A stretch of 64,000 nucleotides of DNA, from NCBI GenBank assembly GCA_022013695.1, contig JAKLPS010000004.1:91459-155458 (forward strand). Reading direction: 5' to 3'. The position numbers and the translations under genes were made by a program. The DNA is from Weeksellaceae bacterium (GTDB taxonomy: Bacteria > Bacteroidota > Bacteroidia > Flavobacteriales > Weeksellaceae). The notes beneath the pieces are model-generated. The model did no database searches, was not told the origin of the DNA, and saw only the letters and a list, made by a program, of their open reading frames with translations. Position 1 is the first letter of the stretch. Every line of letters begins with the position of its first letter. Below, one piece after another: positions 28,974-38,166 of the stretch.

Positions 28974-30305
28974 TCAAAAAAAGGTCTGATATAAAAGATA
29001 GAGATTCAAACTAATGATCATAGCGCTGATGGCAATTGCCAAAACTTTGAGCCACATTTTATTGGCAAACTCTCCCATTTTGACTTTGCTGTTGGTAAAC
29101 ATCACCAGAGGAACCACCGCAAAACTGAGCTGCATCGAAAGCACGACCTGACTGAAAACCAGTAAGTCGGCCGTTCCTCTCTCGCCGTAAATGATGGAAA
29201 TAACCAGTGCCGGAATAATGGCAATCGTTCTGGTGATCAAGCGACGGACCCAGGGTTTTAATTTGATATTAAGGAAACCTTCCATTACAATTTGTCCTGC
29301 AAGCGTGCCTGTCAATGTGGAATTTTGACCAGAAGCCAGCAGCGCAATACCAAAGAAAATACTGGCCAAAGTTGTTCCCAAAAGAGGCGTCAAGAGTTTG
29401 TAAGCATCGTTGATGTCCGCCACGTCTTTGTTACCAGAGGTGTGAAATGTGGCAGCCGCAATGATAAGAATCGCCGCATTGATCACGAAGGCAAGCATCA
29501 AGGAAATACCGCTGTCTATGCTCGCAAACTTCAGCGCTTCTCGCTTACCTTCGGTTGTTCTTGGATAATTTCTGGTCTGCACAATACTGCTGTGAAGATA
29601 AAGATTGTGAGGCATCACCGTAGCTCCCAAGATGCCTATGGCAATGTACAGCATCGACGGATTGGTGATGATTTCTTTCTTGGGAATTAAACCTTGCAAC
29701 AAGGGAAACAGATCGGGCTGGCTAAGAAAAATCTCATAAAAAAATGCAATAAAAATAATGAAAATCAATCCGCCGACGATACTTTCGATATACCGAAAAC
29801 CTCTGGACTGCAGGAATAGAATGAGAAAAACATCAATGATCGTAATTCCTACTCCAACACTCAGCGGAATCCCAAAAAGCAGGTTGAGGGCAATCGCAGA
29901 CCCAATCACTTCTGCCAGATCGCACGCAGCAATGGCTATCTCACAGAAAATCCAAAGTACAAAATTAATCGCTGGAGGAAAATGATCTTTGCATGCTTGC
30001 GCCAGATCGCGCTCTGCAACAACGCCCAATTTCACAGAAAGATGTTGCAAAATAATGGCGAAGATATTGGAAATTAAAATGACTGACAGCAAGGTGTAGC
30101 CAAACTGCGCACCGCCAGCAATATCTGTCGCCCAATTACCAGGATCCATATAACCGACTGCAACCAGAAGACCAGGTCCCATATAAGCCCACAATTTCTT
30201 TTTGAAACTACCGTCTTTGGGAATATGAATGCTCGAGAAAACCTCGCTGAGAGAATTAGAACTTTTCTCCTTTCGCCAGCCGGACTTATGATTGGATGAA
30301 TTCAA
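28974..30305 (-). CDS. mntH: Nramp divalent metal (Mn2+/Fe2+) transporter, MntH-like
   Basis: The 443-residue integral membrane protein is a proton-coupled Nramp importer. Metal-site residues are visible: DPGN at 54-57 in helix 1 and MPHN at 231-234 in helix 6, with about 11 hydrophobic segments. Its N-terminal cytoplasmic tail is longer than in enteric MntH. Mn2+ is the usual substrate of bacterial members and Fe2+ is an alternative. The promoter carries a palindrome over the -7 box (30315-30334), consistent with metal-dependent repression. It converges with fsa. Confidence 0.93.
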   Translation of the reverse strand: MNSSNHKSGWRKEKSSNSLSEVFSSIHIPKDGSFKKKLWAYMGPGLLVAVGYMDPGNWATDIAGGAQFGYTLLSVILISNIFAIILQHLSVKLGVVAERDLAQACKDHFPPAINFVLWIFCEIAIAACDLAEVIGSAIALNLLFGIPLSVGVGITIIDVFLILFLQSRGFRYIESIVGGLIFIIFIAFFYEIFLSQPDLFPLLQGLIPKKEIITNPSMLYIAIGILGATVMPHNLYLHSSIVQTRNYPRTTEGKREALKFASIDSGISLMLAFVINAAILIIAAATFHTSGNKDVADINDAYKLLTPLLGTTLASIFFGIALLASGQNSTLTGTLAGQIVMEGFLNIKLKPWVRRLITRTIAIIPALVISIIYGERGTADLLVFSQVVLSMQLSFAVVPLVMFTNSKVKMGEFANKMWLKVLAIAISAMIISLNLYLLYQTFF

Positions 30306-30314
30306 AAATTTTTA

Positions 30315-30365
30315 TTGTTAGATTAGACTAACAAAAGTAATAATACTATTCTTAACTCGCAAGTT
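30315..30365 (-). promoter_or_regulatory. Nramp promoter with overlapping palindromic operator
   Basis: The minus strand has TTG about 20 nt before TACTTTTG (30332-30339), a full -7 match. A perfect 7-bp inverted repeat, TTGTTAG-ATTAGA-CTAACAA, spans 30315-30334 and overlaps the -7 box and probable start site. A DtxR/MntR-type repressor bound here would block transcription; the regulator identity is inferred. Confidence 0.6.
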
Positions 30366-30367
30366 AA

Positions 30368-30397
30368 AGAAAAAAACTGCTTATTACTCAGCAGTTT
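30368..30397 (-). terminator. Terminator after the DUF937 gene
   Basis: On the minus strand AAACTGC and GCAGTTT pair around a 10-nt loop and run into a T tract. It lies directly upstream of the Nramp promoter. Confidence 0.75.
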
Positions 30398-30423
30398 GAA
30401 AAGTTTGGTTTGAGAAAATCGCG

Positions 30424-31314
30424 CTATGGTTTGCCTTTTGCTGAAACGGTATCGGGATTTGATTGGGCAGAATGACCTTGGACTTGGGTAGAATCTGCGG
30501 GATTTGTGTTAGGTTTTCTATCACACTGTTTCCAGAAGAGCCATCCTAAGAGTAATAACAAAAGTAATGGCAATAACCATTTCCAAATATTTCCAGCACC
30601 ATAACTGTCCGCAACACTGTCAGTTGCCGATTCGTTTGTTACCACTTCTTCTTTATTTGACACCTCGCTGGCGGGTATCGGAAAGTCTTTTTCAGCAGGA
30701 TTTTCAGTGACTGGTGTGACTGGGTTGACTTCCCCAATCGGTGTTTGCAAAGGTTCGGGAATTACATTGACATAATCGGAACCTGCAGACCCCAACCAAT
30801 TCCCAAGACCTAAGTCTGATAAACTAAATCCAGCAGGCAGCGAAGATGGCAGATATCCTTTTTGATCCGTCAGTAGATTTGCAAAGGTATCAACCTGCAA
30901 CTGATTGTCAACCACATATTTTCCAACCCTGCCTGCCACAGCGCCTGACACGAGGTTTAATAACGAATTTGTAGATTCAGATTTGATGCCAGCGTAAGCC
31001 GAAACTTCGTTGATAATGGCCGCAAGCATATCGCCCTCGCCAAAAATCAAGCTGAGAATTTTAGAAATCGTAGCATCACTTCCGTTAAGATACTGCATAA
31101 GATCTGACTGCGCAGCGGCCGATTTTATTTCCTTTACCGTACTCAATAATTCCGAAGGAGTATTGCTGTTTGCAAACCCTCCAAGAACGATTGGCAGCAG
31201 CGCAGAGACTGCTTTGGAAACTGAGGATTCACTTTCTCCCAATTCCAAAGCGGCTTGAGAAACCGCGGCTGATCCTAAATCTCCTTTTACAAGTTGTATA
31301 AAATTAATTGACAT
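30424..31314 (-). CDS. DUF937 protein with C-terminal membrane anchor
   Basis: The 296-residue protein opens with a DUF937 domain (about 1-165; helical, with ESESSVSKAVSALLPIVLGG and AGRVGKYVV). A Pro/Glu/Ser-rich linker follows at about 185-235, then one membrane helix (WLLPLLLLLLLGWLFWKQC, about 246-264) and a short Asn/Asp/Lys tail. Some related proteins carry an OmpA or LysM domain after the helix; none is present here. The family has no defined function. It is monocistronic, between the Nramp gene and proS. Confidence 0.82.
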   Translation of the reverse strand: MSINFIQLVKGDLGSAAVSQAALELGESESSVSKAVSALLPIVLGGFANSNTPSELLSTVKEIKSAAAQSDLMQYLNGSDATISKILSLIFGEGDMLAAIINEVSAYAGIKSESTNSLLNLVSGAVAGRVGKYVVDNQLQVDTFANLLTDQKGYLPSSLPAGFSLSDLGLGNWLGSAGSDYVNVIPEPLQTPIGEVNPVTPVTENPAEKDFPIPASEVSNKEEVVTNESATDSVADSYGAGNIWKWLLPLLLLLLLGWLFWKQCDRKPNTNPADSTQVQGHSAQSNPDTVSAKGKP

Positions 31315-31484
31315 AATTAGCTTATTTTTTTGCTTTATTTTTTTATAAATACCAAATATTAATCCAGAATTTTTTCGTATTAAGCATTTTAATAAAACTT
31401 TAACTTACGATTCCATAGATACATGGATAATCGATTTATTAGGTAGAATTGCACTTAAAAAATCAAAGTCTGAAAACAAATCCA

Positions 31485-32960
31485 TTAATAAGCTTTTGCA
31501 AAGACCACTCTCTGAGGCGATGGTTTTCCGGAGATTAGAGAAACGCCTTGTTCCTGCTCGTTGTTCAGTGGTATGCACCGAATGGTGGCTTTTGTTTCCT
31601 GTTTTATTTGCTCTTCCTCCTCGGGAGTGCCGTCCCAGTGAGCCAAAATGAAGCCTCCTTTTTCCGATAGTACCATTTTGAATTCCTCGTAAGAGTTGAC
31701 TTTGGTAATGTTTCCCTCTTTGAATTTTAAGGCTTTGTTGTAGATATCATTTTGAATGGTCTTAAGCAATTCTTCGATATAAACATCGATTCCGTCCATG
31801 GCTATGGTTTCTTTTGTCAAATTATCTCTTCTCGCCAGTTCTACCGTTTTATTTTCAAGATCTCTCTGCCCGAGAGCGATTCGCAACGGTACCCCTTTCA
31901 ATTCATATTCCGCAAACTTCCAACCGGGTTTGTTCTGTGTGTCGTTATCAAACTTAACCGAAATCCCTTTTGCTCTCAACTGAGCCTGTATTTCCAAAGC
32001 CACTTCACTAATTTGAGCTAATTGCTCATCACCCTTAAAAATGGGCACAATGACAACCTGAATAGGAGCTAAAGTGGGCGGCAAAACCAGTCCAAAATCA
32101 TCAGAATGGGTCATAATCAACGCGCCCATCAGTCTTGTGGAAGTTCCCCAGGAGGATGCCCAAGGATATTCCAGTTTGCCTTCTTTGTTGGTGAATTTCA
32201 CATCAAAAGCTTTGGGAAAACTTTGACCAAGAAAATGAGATGTACCTGCCTGGAGCGCTTTCCCATCCTGCATCAGCGCTTCGATACAGTAGGTTTCCTC
32301 AGCGCCTGCAAATCTTTCAGAAGGTGTTTTGATTCCTCGGAAAACGGGAATGGCCATAAATTCTTCTGCAAATTTGGCATAGACCTCTAGCATTTTTTTG
32401 GTTTCGTGCACCGCTTCTTCTCTTGTTGCGTGCGCCGTGTGGCCCTCCTGCCATAGAAATTCCGCCGTTCTTAGGAATAACCGGGTTCTCATTTCCCACC
32501 GGACAACATTGGCCCATTGATTAATTAAAATTGGCAGATCTCTATAAGATTGGATCCAGTTTTTATAAGTGCTCCAGATGATGGCTTCCGAAGTGGGGCG
32601 GACGATCAATTCTTCTTCTAATTTTGCTTCCGGATCTACAATTAATTTGCTTGGGTTGTTGGGGTCGGTTTTAAGTCGGTAGTGCGTCACTACGGCGCAT
32701 TCCTTGGCAAATCCTTCCGCATTTTTTTCCTCAGCTTCAAACAGACTTTTGGGCACAAAGAGAGGAAAGTAAGCATTTTGATGGCCAGTCTCTTTGAACT
32801 TTTCGTCCATCTCGTTGCGCATCTTTTCCCAGATCGCATAACCATAAGGTTTGATGACCATACATCCTCTTACGCTGGAATTCTCTGCAAGATCTGCTTT
32901 CACAACCAACTCGTTATACCACTTGCTATAATCTTCTGCTCTTGCGGTTAATTTTGCCAT
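31485..32960 (-). CDS. proS: Prolyl-tRNA synthetase, archaeal/eukaryal-type
   Basis: ProS charges tRNA-Pro with proline. The 491-residue protein is the short class II form without the bacterial INS editing domain: motif 1 around [18 protein letters not shown], motif 2 [21 protein letters not shown] (split as RWEMRTRLF and [12 protein letters not shown]), motif 3 [18 protein letters not shown], an anticodon-binding domain, and a C-terminal zinc-less extension ending in Tyr. This form is normal in Bacteroidetes. It is divergently oriented from the Gly-rich lipoprotein gene. Confidence 0.96.
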   Translation of the reverse strand: MAKLTARAEDYSKWYNELVVKADLAENSSVRGCMVIKPYGYAIWEKMRNEMDEKFKETGHQNAYFPLFVPKSLFEAEEKNAEGFAKECAVVTHYRLKTDPNNPSKLIVDPEAKLEEELIVRPTSEAIIWSTYKNWIQSYRDLPILINQWANVVRWEMRTRLFLRTAEFLWQEGHTAHATREEAVHETKKMLEVYAKFAEEFMAIPVFRGIKTPSERFAGAEETYCIEALMQDGKALQAGTSHFLGQSFPKAFDVKFTNKEGKLEYPWASSWGTSTRLMGALIMTHSDDFGLVLPPTLAPIQVVIVPIFKGDEQLAQISEVALEIQAQLRAKGISVKFDNDTQNKPGWKFAEYELKGVPLRIALGQRDLENKTVELARRDNLTKETIAMDGIDVYIEELLKTIQNDIYNKALKFKEGNITKVNSYEEFKMVLSEKGGFILAHWDGTPEEEEQIKQETKATIRCIPLNNEQEQGVSLISGKPSPQRVVFAKAY

Positions 32961-33108
32961 ATTTCTCTAAACTATATTTTAACTTTTTTAACTTGTCGTA
33001 ATCTAAATAAAAAGCCTAATTTTACGGTACTTTATAAATTATTCGTGGTACACAATTTGGTTTCTTTTTAAGATTACAAATATAGCAAAACTTAATACTT
33101 CTCATAAA

Positions 33109-34164
33109 ATGAAAAATATCAACAATACGCGCTTTTTAAATCTGCTCAAATCCAAAGCATTGATTTTGATCGCTAGCAGCTCTTTATTAACTTCTTGTGT
33201 TATTTATACCGGCGGTTATTCGGAAACGGATGGTGTATATTATGACCCAAACAAAGATTCGTTGCCAGCAGGTTCCTACTCGGGAAATTATGGCAATAAG
33301 GTAGACGATTATTATTCTTATCAAGAGACGAACCCAAGCCTCTACGACAACAATCAGCAAAACATCCAAGATCAGCAAAACGCCTATAAACTCAGCAGCG
33401 ATTCTGACTGGGGATCTTACACTGGAACTGAGACTACATATACCAACTTCAATAATTGGGGATACAGCGGTTGGGGAATGGGATTTGGCTATGGTGGTTT
33501 CGGTGGTTGGGGTTATCCTGGCTACGGTTTCTACGGATGGAACAGTCCTTTCAACTCTTGGGGTTGGGGATTTGGATTTGGCTGGGGTAATTCTTTCTAC
33601 TCCCCCTGGGGCTGGGGCGGCGGCTTTTACGATCCATTCTGGGGTTACGGCTATGGTGGATGGGGCGGTTATTACGGTGGATATTACCGACCAATCTACT
33701 ACAATAGATCTGGCGGCAATGGCGGAAGACTCACTGGAATGATTTCACAAAACAGAAGTGGCAGCAGGAATGACAGTCGGTTCAACGGTATCAACTCTAG
33801 CGGTTTCCATGGTAGCCGTGACATCAGAAACCAGCTGGGGACTTCAAACAGCAGCATCCGAACATCTGGAATGAGAAATTCCGCAAACGGCGTAAGAACG
33901 AACAACGGAATGATCAGAAATTATCCAAACAATGGCGGCATTCGAAATAATTATCCAAATACAGGCGGTACACGAACGCAGAACTATCCAAATGATGGTG
34001 GCGTAAGAACGGCTCCTAATAACGGTGGATTCCGAAATGACAGCTATAGCAGTCCATCGAGATCTGGCAATTATGGTGGATTTAATTCCGGTGGCGGAAT
34101 GAGATCTGGCGGTTCTTCAGGCGGAGGCGGCGAAATGAGATCTGGCGGCGGTGGCAGAAGATAA
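33109..34164 (+). CDS. Gly/Trp/Tyr-rich repetitive lipoprotein
   Basis: The 351-residue protein has a lipoprotein signal (LIASSSLLTSC). The mature chain is low-complexity: a Tyr/Asn/Asp/Gln region, an aromatic glycine-rich block at about 110-200 made of GWG, GYG, GFG and YGG units, then an Asn/Arg/Ser/Gly tail. Within the tail, four imperfect units of about 10-13 residues follow one another (RNYPNNGG, RNNYPNTGG, TQNYPNDGG, RTAPNNGG; about 270-308). Such sequences suggest a disordered or adhesive envelope component. No known domain is seen. The FadL-like gene starts 30 bp downstream, so they are likely co-expressed. Confidence 0.75.
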   Translation: MKNINNTRFLNLLKSKALILIASSSLLTSCVIYTGGYSETDGVYYDPNKDSLPAGSYSGNYGNKVDDYYSYQETNPSLYDNNQQNIQDQQNAYKLSSDSDWGSYTGTETTYTNFNNWGYSGWGMGFGYGGFGGWGYPGYGFYGWNSPFNSWGWGFGFGWGNSFYSPWGWGGGFYDPFWGYGYGGWGGYYGGYYRPIYYNRSGGNGGRLTGMISQNRSGSRNDSRFNGINSSGFHGSRDIRNQLGTSNSSIRTSGMRNSANGVRTNNGMIRNYPNNGGIRNNYPNTGGTRTQNYPNDGGVRTAPNNGGFRNDSYSSPSRSGNYGGFNSGGGMRSGGSSGGGGEMRSGGGGRR

Positions 34165-34194
34165 TCGTAAACAAAAAAATACAGTTCATAGAAA

Positions 34195-35625
34195 ATGCTT
34201 AAAAAGACTTTACTACTCCTCAGTATCCCTGTTTCTTTTGTTTATTTGAAAGCGCAGGACATCTCGGTGATTACAAATACACTCAATGCTTATTCGGATA
34301 ATCCCATCAATGGTACAGCCAAGTATAATGCGATGGCAGGCTCGATCGGCGCATTGGGAGGTGATATTTCTTCTGCAAATGTGAATCCAGCCGGTATCGG
34401 CGTTTTCATTACAAATGATGTGAATGTGACCCTCGGAGTAAACAATAATAAAAACACGAGCACGCTCGCAGGCAAATCATTAGGCTATAAATTGGATAAC
34501 ACAGATCTTACAAATTCCGGAGGTGTTATGACTTTCAATCTTGGCGATATGGCTACTAAATGGAAGTTCATAAACATCGGCGTCAATTATACCACTCAGT
34601 CTCTGGACAATTATGTGGAAACTGCAGGCAATCCGAACATCAAAATAACCAGCTCACCGTTTTCTGCAACGCCTGCAACGTATTCTTTTCAAGGTCATGC
34701 GTACAACAGGATTGGCGACGTTTCTAAAACGAATTTTACTGTGGGCGCCAATTATGATAACAAATTGTACTTCGGAGCTGGATTTAATATCCACAACTCC
34801 TATCTAAGTCAGGATGATGTGGCCAATTTTCAGAATCTAAGCACAAATACGGTGACCACATTTGATAAACAATACACCAATCACGAGGAACATTCCGATG
34901 GATTCTCGGCTAACATTGGGGTCATTGCGAAATTAAGTAATCAATTCAGAGTCGGATTGGCAGTCGAGACACCCACGTGGTGGAACATTGATAGAATCTA
35001 CAACCAATATTACAAGGATGACAGCTATTACGACGTTTATACAGAAAACAGACGCTTAGCAACGCCGATGAAGGCCACCTTGAGTGCGGCTTTTGTTCCG
35101 AGTAAGAATTTCGCTTTGAACGTTGATTATATCCAGGGATTTACAAAACCAAAGTATAAGGAATATGGCTATGCCGAGCAGGAACTTAATGATTTCTTCA
35201 GCAACTCTTACAAAAATTCTTCCGAAGTGCGAGTGGGCGCAGAGTATCGGATTGCGGCCTTTCGGCTACGAGGCGGCTATGCTTACCAGGGAAATAGTTT
35301 CGACAATATCACTTTATCGGGCTACAACAACGATGGATCCAAGTCAGATCAATCTTTTTCCAATCTTTTGGTGGGAGAAAAAAATATTATCGGAGCTGGC
35401 ATTGGCTATGATTTCAAGGCATTTTACATCGATGCAAGTTATCAAAACATCTCGTCCAAATATACAAGCCCATCATTATTTGGCGTCGTGACCGATCCGA
35501 ATTATTACACAACTTCTGGATATTATAATCCATCGGGAACAGAATTACTAAGCGATGCGTACGCAGTCTCTAAGGTGAAAAATAACAGAAACAACTTCTT
35601 TTTTACATTGGGCTGGAAGTTCTAA
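34195..35625 (+). CDS. FadL/OMPP1-like outer-membrane channel
   Basis: The 476-residue protein has a signal peptide (VSFVYLKAQ, cleaved near 21) and resembles the OMPP1/FadL/TodX group. The mature N-terminus contains the NPAGIGVF and GALGGDISSAN segments that in FadL form the plug (NAG/NPA motif), followed by alternating beta strands to a C-terminal aromatic (LGWKF). FadL channels pass hydrophobic compounds such as fatty acids across the outer membrane; the ligand here is unknown. It follows the Gly-rich lipoprotein gene with a 30-bp gap and is followed by a strong terminator. Confidence 0.85.
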   Translation: MLKKTLLLLSIPVSFVYLKAQDISVITNTLNAYSDNPINGTAKYNAMAGSIGALGGDISSANVNPAGIGVFITNDVNVTLGVNNNKNTSTLAGKSLGYKLDNTDLTNSGGVMTFNLGDMATKWKFINIGVNYTTQSLDNYVETAGNPNIKITSSPFSATPATYSFQGHAYNRIGDVSKTNFTVGANYDNKLYFGAGFNIHNSYLSQDDVANFQNLSTNTVTTFDKQYTNHEEHSDGFSANIGVIAKLSNQFRVGLAVETPTWWNIDRIYNQYYKDDSYYDVYTENRRLATPMKATLSAAFVPSKNFALNVDYIQGFTKPKYKEYGYAEQELNDFFSNSYKNSSEVRVGAEYRIAAFRLRGGYAYQGNSFDNITLSGYNNDGSKSDQSFSNLLVGEKNIIGAGIGYDFKAFYIDASYQNISSKYTSPSLFGVVTDPNYYTTSGYYNPSGTELLSDAYAVSKVKNNRNNFFFTLGWKF

Positions 35626-35647
35626 CACCTTCCAATTTCGCAGTACA

Positions 35648-35681
35648 AAAAAATCCTGCCATTAATTTGTGCAGGATTTTA
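35648..35681. terminator. Bidirectional terminator between the FadL-like gene and rsgA
   Basis: AAAATCCTGC and GCAGGATTTT form a perfect 10-bp stem around an 11-nt loop, with A and T runs on both sides. The two genes converge here. Confidence 0.85.
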
Positions 35682-35686
35682 TGTTT

Positions 35687-36613
35687 TCAGTTTTGGTTCA
35701 TCTCGTCTGCTTCTTCCATCAGTTTGAGATAGGTGCTGTACCGAGTTTCCTCTATTTCTCCGCTCTCCAGACTTTCCAAAACCGCACATTTCGGTTCGTT
35801 GATGTGCATGCAATTATGAAATTTGCAGTGCCTCCCTACCTCGAATATTTCTGGAAAATAATGCTGAATTTCTTCTTTCTGAACATCGATCATTGCAAAT
35901 TCCCGAACGCCTGGTGTGTCAATCACCGATCCGCCGAAATCCCAAAAGTGCATCTGTGCAAAAGTGGTGGTATGTTTTCCTTTGAGCACCGACGCCGAGA
36001 TCTCACCCGTTCTGATATGAAGGTCTGGTTGCAACGCATTCACCAATGTCGATTTTCCACAACCGGAATGCCCGAAGAAGACCGAGGTTTTGTCTTTGAT
36101 TTTATCAATTAAAAAACCGAGATTCAGTTGGGTGTACGACGAAATCTTCAGACTATCATAACCCATATTTTGATACATTGCTTCGATATTTTCTACAATT
36201 TCTTCTTCCTGGCCGTTCAAAGTGTCCATTTTATTGAATAAAATCAAAGTCGAAATGTTATATGCTTCGCAGCAGGCAAGAAATCTGTCGAGAAAACCTA
36301 AAGATGTCTCCGGAAACTTCAAAGTGTAGATAAAACAGGCCACATCTACGTTGGAAGCAATAATATGCGCTTCTTTGGAAAGATTGACCGACTTTCTGAT
36401 GAGATAATTTTTTCTCGGAAAGATCCTCGTAATCCAAGCCACATCATCCTGCTCCAAAGAAAACTCTACCTCATCTCCCACTGCAAGGGGATTGGTGAGC
36501 CGAGTTTTAATCAATTTGAATTTTCCACGGATTCTGGCTTCGTAAACAGTTTTAGATTCTGATTCCAAAACCTGATACCAGCTGCCCGTCGATTTGATAA
36601 TAATTCCTTTCAA
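35687..36613 (-). CDS. rsgA: Small ribosomal subunit biogenesis GTPase RsgA
   Basis: RsgA is a circularly permuted GTPase that checks 30S subunit maturation. The order of motifs fits: G4 NKMD first, then the P-loop GHSGCGKST, then G3 DTPG. An OB-fold precedes them, and a zinc module (C-x5-C, H, C in HCKFHNCMHINEPKC) follows. The frame can be read back to a GTG at 36664, but a full promoter (-33 TTTG, -7 TAACTTTG at 36634-36641) lies inside that extension. The TTG at 36613, which starts LKGIIIKSTGSWY as in homologues, is therefore the likely start, giving 308 residues. Confidence 0.93.
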   Translation of the reverse strand: MKGIIIKSTGSWYQVLESESKTVYEARIRGKFKLIKTRLTNPLAVGDEVEFSLEQDDVAWITRIFPRKNYLIRKSVNLSKEAHIIASNVDVACFIYTLKFPETSLGFLDRFLACCEAYNISTLILFNKMDTLNGQEEEIVENIEAMYQNMGYDSLKISSYTQLNLGFLIDKIKDKTSVFFGHSGCGKSTLVNALQPDLHIRTGEISASVLKGKHTTTFAQMHFWDFGGSVIDTPGVREFAMIDVQKEEIQHYFPEIFEVGRHCKFHNCMHINEPKCAVLESLESGEIEETRYSTYLKLMEEADEMNQN

Positions 36614-36633
36614 AAAATAGATTTTATGTTTTG

Positions 36634-36668
36634 CAAAGTTAAAGCATTTATAGGGCGGCGGCACAAAA
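36634..36668 (-). promoter_or_regulatory. rsgA promoter
   Basis: The minus strand has TTTG about 22 nt before TAACTTTG (36634-36641), a full -7 match. The predicted transcript begins about 15 nt before the TTG start at 36613, which rules out the upstream GTG start. Confidence 0.65.
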
Positions 36669-36710
36669 ACCCTTCCTGAGTTTCAAAATTAGAAAAGACT
36701 CAATAATTTT

Positions 36711-37799
36711 CTAAGATTTAGTTTTATCAATCATTATATTATTCTGAACCTCAATACTTTCCTCGTGGATCGCTTTGAAAACTTTCTCGATAAATTCGTT
36801 GGACATTCCGGTTTCCGTTGCCTTTTGATTGGCATATTCTGTAATCACTTTCCAACGTTCTGGCTGGAAGATGGCGATATTATTCTCTTTTTTCAAAGTT
36901 CCAATTTTCTCAGAAATTTTCATTCTTTGTGACAATAATTCGATCAACTGGAAATCCATATCGCTGATTAGCGTTCTGTGTTTTCCCATTTCGTCCTCGT
37001 AACCAGAAATATCTGAATTACGAACCTGAAGATTGCCAATCATTTCTGCCAGAACTTCCGGCGTGATCTGCTGAGAAGCATCGCTCCAGGCATTATCCGG
37101 ATCCTCGTGACTTTCTATGATGGCTCCTTGATATCCAACGTTGAAAGCTTCCTGCGCAATCGCAGCCAAGCCAGTTCTATTGCCGCAGATGTGAGAAGGA
37201 TCTATAAATAATGGGATATTTGGAAATTGATTTTTAAAATCCAGAGCAATTTGCCAGTTGGGTATATTTCGGTATTTTGTTTTCTGATAGGTAGAAAATC
37301 CTCTGTGAATGGCTCCCACATTCTCAATTCCTTGTCCCAACAGTCTTTCCAAAGCGCCAATCCAAAGCGCCAAATCCGGATTTACAGGATTTTTTACCAA
37401 AATCGGTTTGTTGGTTCCCCTTAGTGCTTGGGCAATTTCCTGAACTGTAAATGGATTTACCGTAGAACGTGCTCCGATCCAAAGAATATCAACGTCAGCT
37501 TCCAGTGCTGCGAAAACGTGGTGCGCGTTTGCCACCTCTGTTGCCGTTTTGAACCCGTATTCATCTTTTACTTTTTTCAGCCAGTTGAGACCAATCACGC
37601 CTACCCCTTCGAAGCCGTTGGGCTTTGTTCTCGGTTTCCAAATTCCCGCCCGGAAAGCAGAGATTTCTGCACCACTTTCTCTCAGTCTTTTTGCCGTTCC
37701 TAGCATTTGAGACTCGCTTTCTGCGCTGCAGGGCCCGGCGATTATCATTGGATTGGCGAAGTCTTTGATCCAATCGTTTTTCAATTCATTAAGGTTCAT
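36711..37799 (-). CDS. aroF: Bifunctional DAHP synthase / chorismate mutase
   Basis: The 362-residue fusion catalyses the first step of the shikimate pathway and the chorismate-to-prephenate step. Residues 1 to about 260 are a type I beta/KDPG-like DAHP synthase: IAGPCSAES, FRAGIWKPRTKPNGFEG (PEP and phosphate binding), IGARSTVNPF, and DPSHICGNR. Residues about 265-350 are an AroQ chorismate mutase (LIELLSQRMKISEKIGTLKK with the helical Arg and Lys residues). Such fusions allow feedback control in Bacteroidetes and Firmicutes. A perfect palindrome lies 45 bp upstream. aroE, another shikimate gene, is near 55 kb and not linked. Confidence 0.95.
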   Translation of the reverse strand: MNLNELKNDWIKDFANPMIIAGPCSAESESQMLGTAKRLRESGAEISAFRAGIWKPRTKPNGFEGVGVIGLNWLKKVKDEYGFKTATEVANAHHVFAALEADVDILWIGARSTVNPFTVQEIAQALRGTNKPILVKNPVNPDLALWIGALERLLGQGIENVGAIHRGFSTYQKTKYRNIPNWQIALDFKNQFPNIPLFIDPSHICGNRTGLAAIAQEAFNVGYQGAIIESHEDPDNAWSDASQQITPEVLAEMIGNLQVRNSDISGYEDEMGKHRTLISDMDFQLIELLSQRMKISEKIGTLKKENNIAIFQPERWKVITEYANQKATETGMSNEFIEKVFKAIHEESIEVQNNIMIDKTKS

Positions 37800-38166
37800 A
37801 TTTTTAATTTTATATATTTTAAATTAATGCAATAGTACAGCTCTTATAAATCTTGATTTATAATTCTTTTCCAAAAAATAATGTTTAAAACTTTTAAATG
37901 AGTCACGGATATTTGACTATTTCCGCAGATTTTTGAGAAAGAAATTTTTTAGCTAAACCAATAAAATCGGTCATAGTTTTTAAAATTTCGATAATAAGAT
38001 CCAAAAAAGGTGAAAAGTCCACCAAAATATTCGGTAGATCTAAAATTTGTAAAATATGGAAATTTGGTTGATTCCATTTATTAATGCCCTACTGGAAGGC
38101 TTTTTAGCTTGATTGGGTTAATTGATTTCAACTATTTTCATCGAAATCTTGAACAAATATATAAAT
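37800..38166. other. Intergenic region between aroF-aroQ and dnaX
   Basis: This AT-rich 367-bp stretch contains the palindrome at 37844-37863. On the minus strand there is also a 23-codon frame at 37903-37974 (MTDFIGLAKK... to YP). It is not rich in Phe, Tyr or Trp codons, so it does not look like an attenuation leader. No tRNA, repeat or longer frame was seen. Confidence 0.4.
37844..37863. promoter_or_regulatory. Perfect 20-bp palindrome upstream of aroF-aroQ, candidate operator
   Basis: TTATAAATC-TT-GATTTATAA is a perfect 9-bp inverted repeat with a 2-nt spacer. It lies 45 bp before the start codon, at about the -33 region of a near-consensus -7 box on the minus strand (TACTATTG, one mismatch). 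A repressor or activator binding here would control the first step of aromatic synthesis; this is inference. Confidence 0.5.

Noticed and set aside
33900..34020. Short tandem DNA repeats that could suggest a CRISPR array
   Set aside because: They are in frame within the lipoprotein gene, are degenerate and encode Asn/Pro/Gly units; there are no spacers or cas genes.
37903..37974. 23-codon frame upstream of aroF-aroQ as an attenuator leader peptide
   Set aside because: It has no cluster of Phe, Tyr or Trp codons and no terminator/antiterminator pair was seen.
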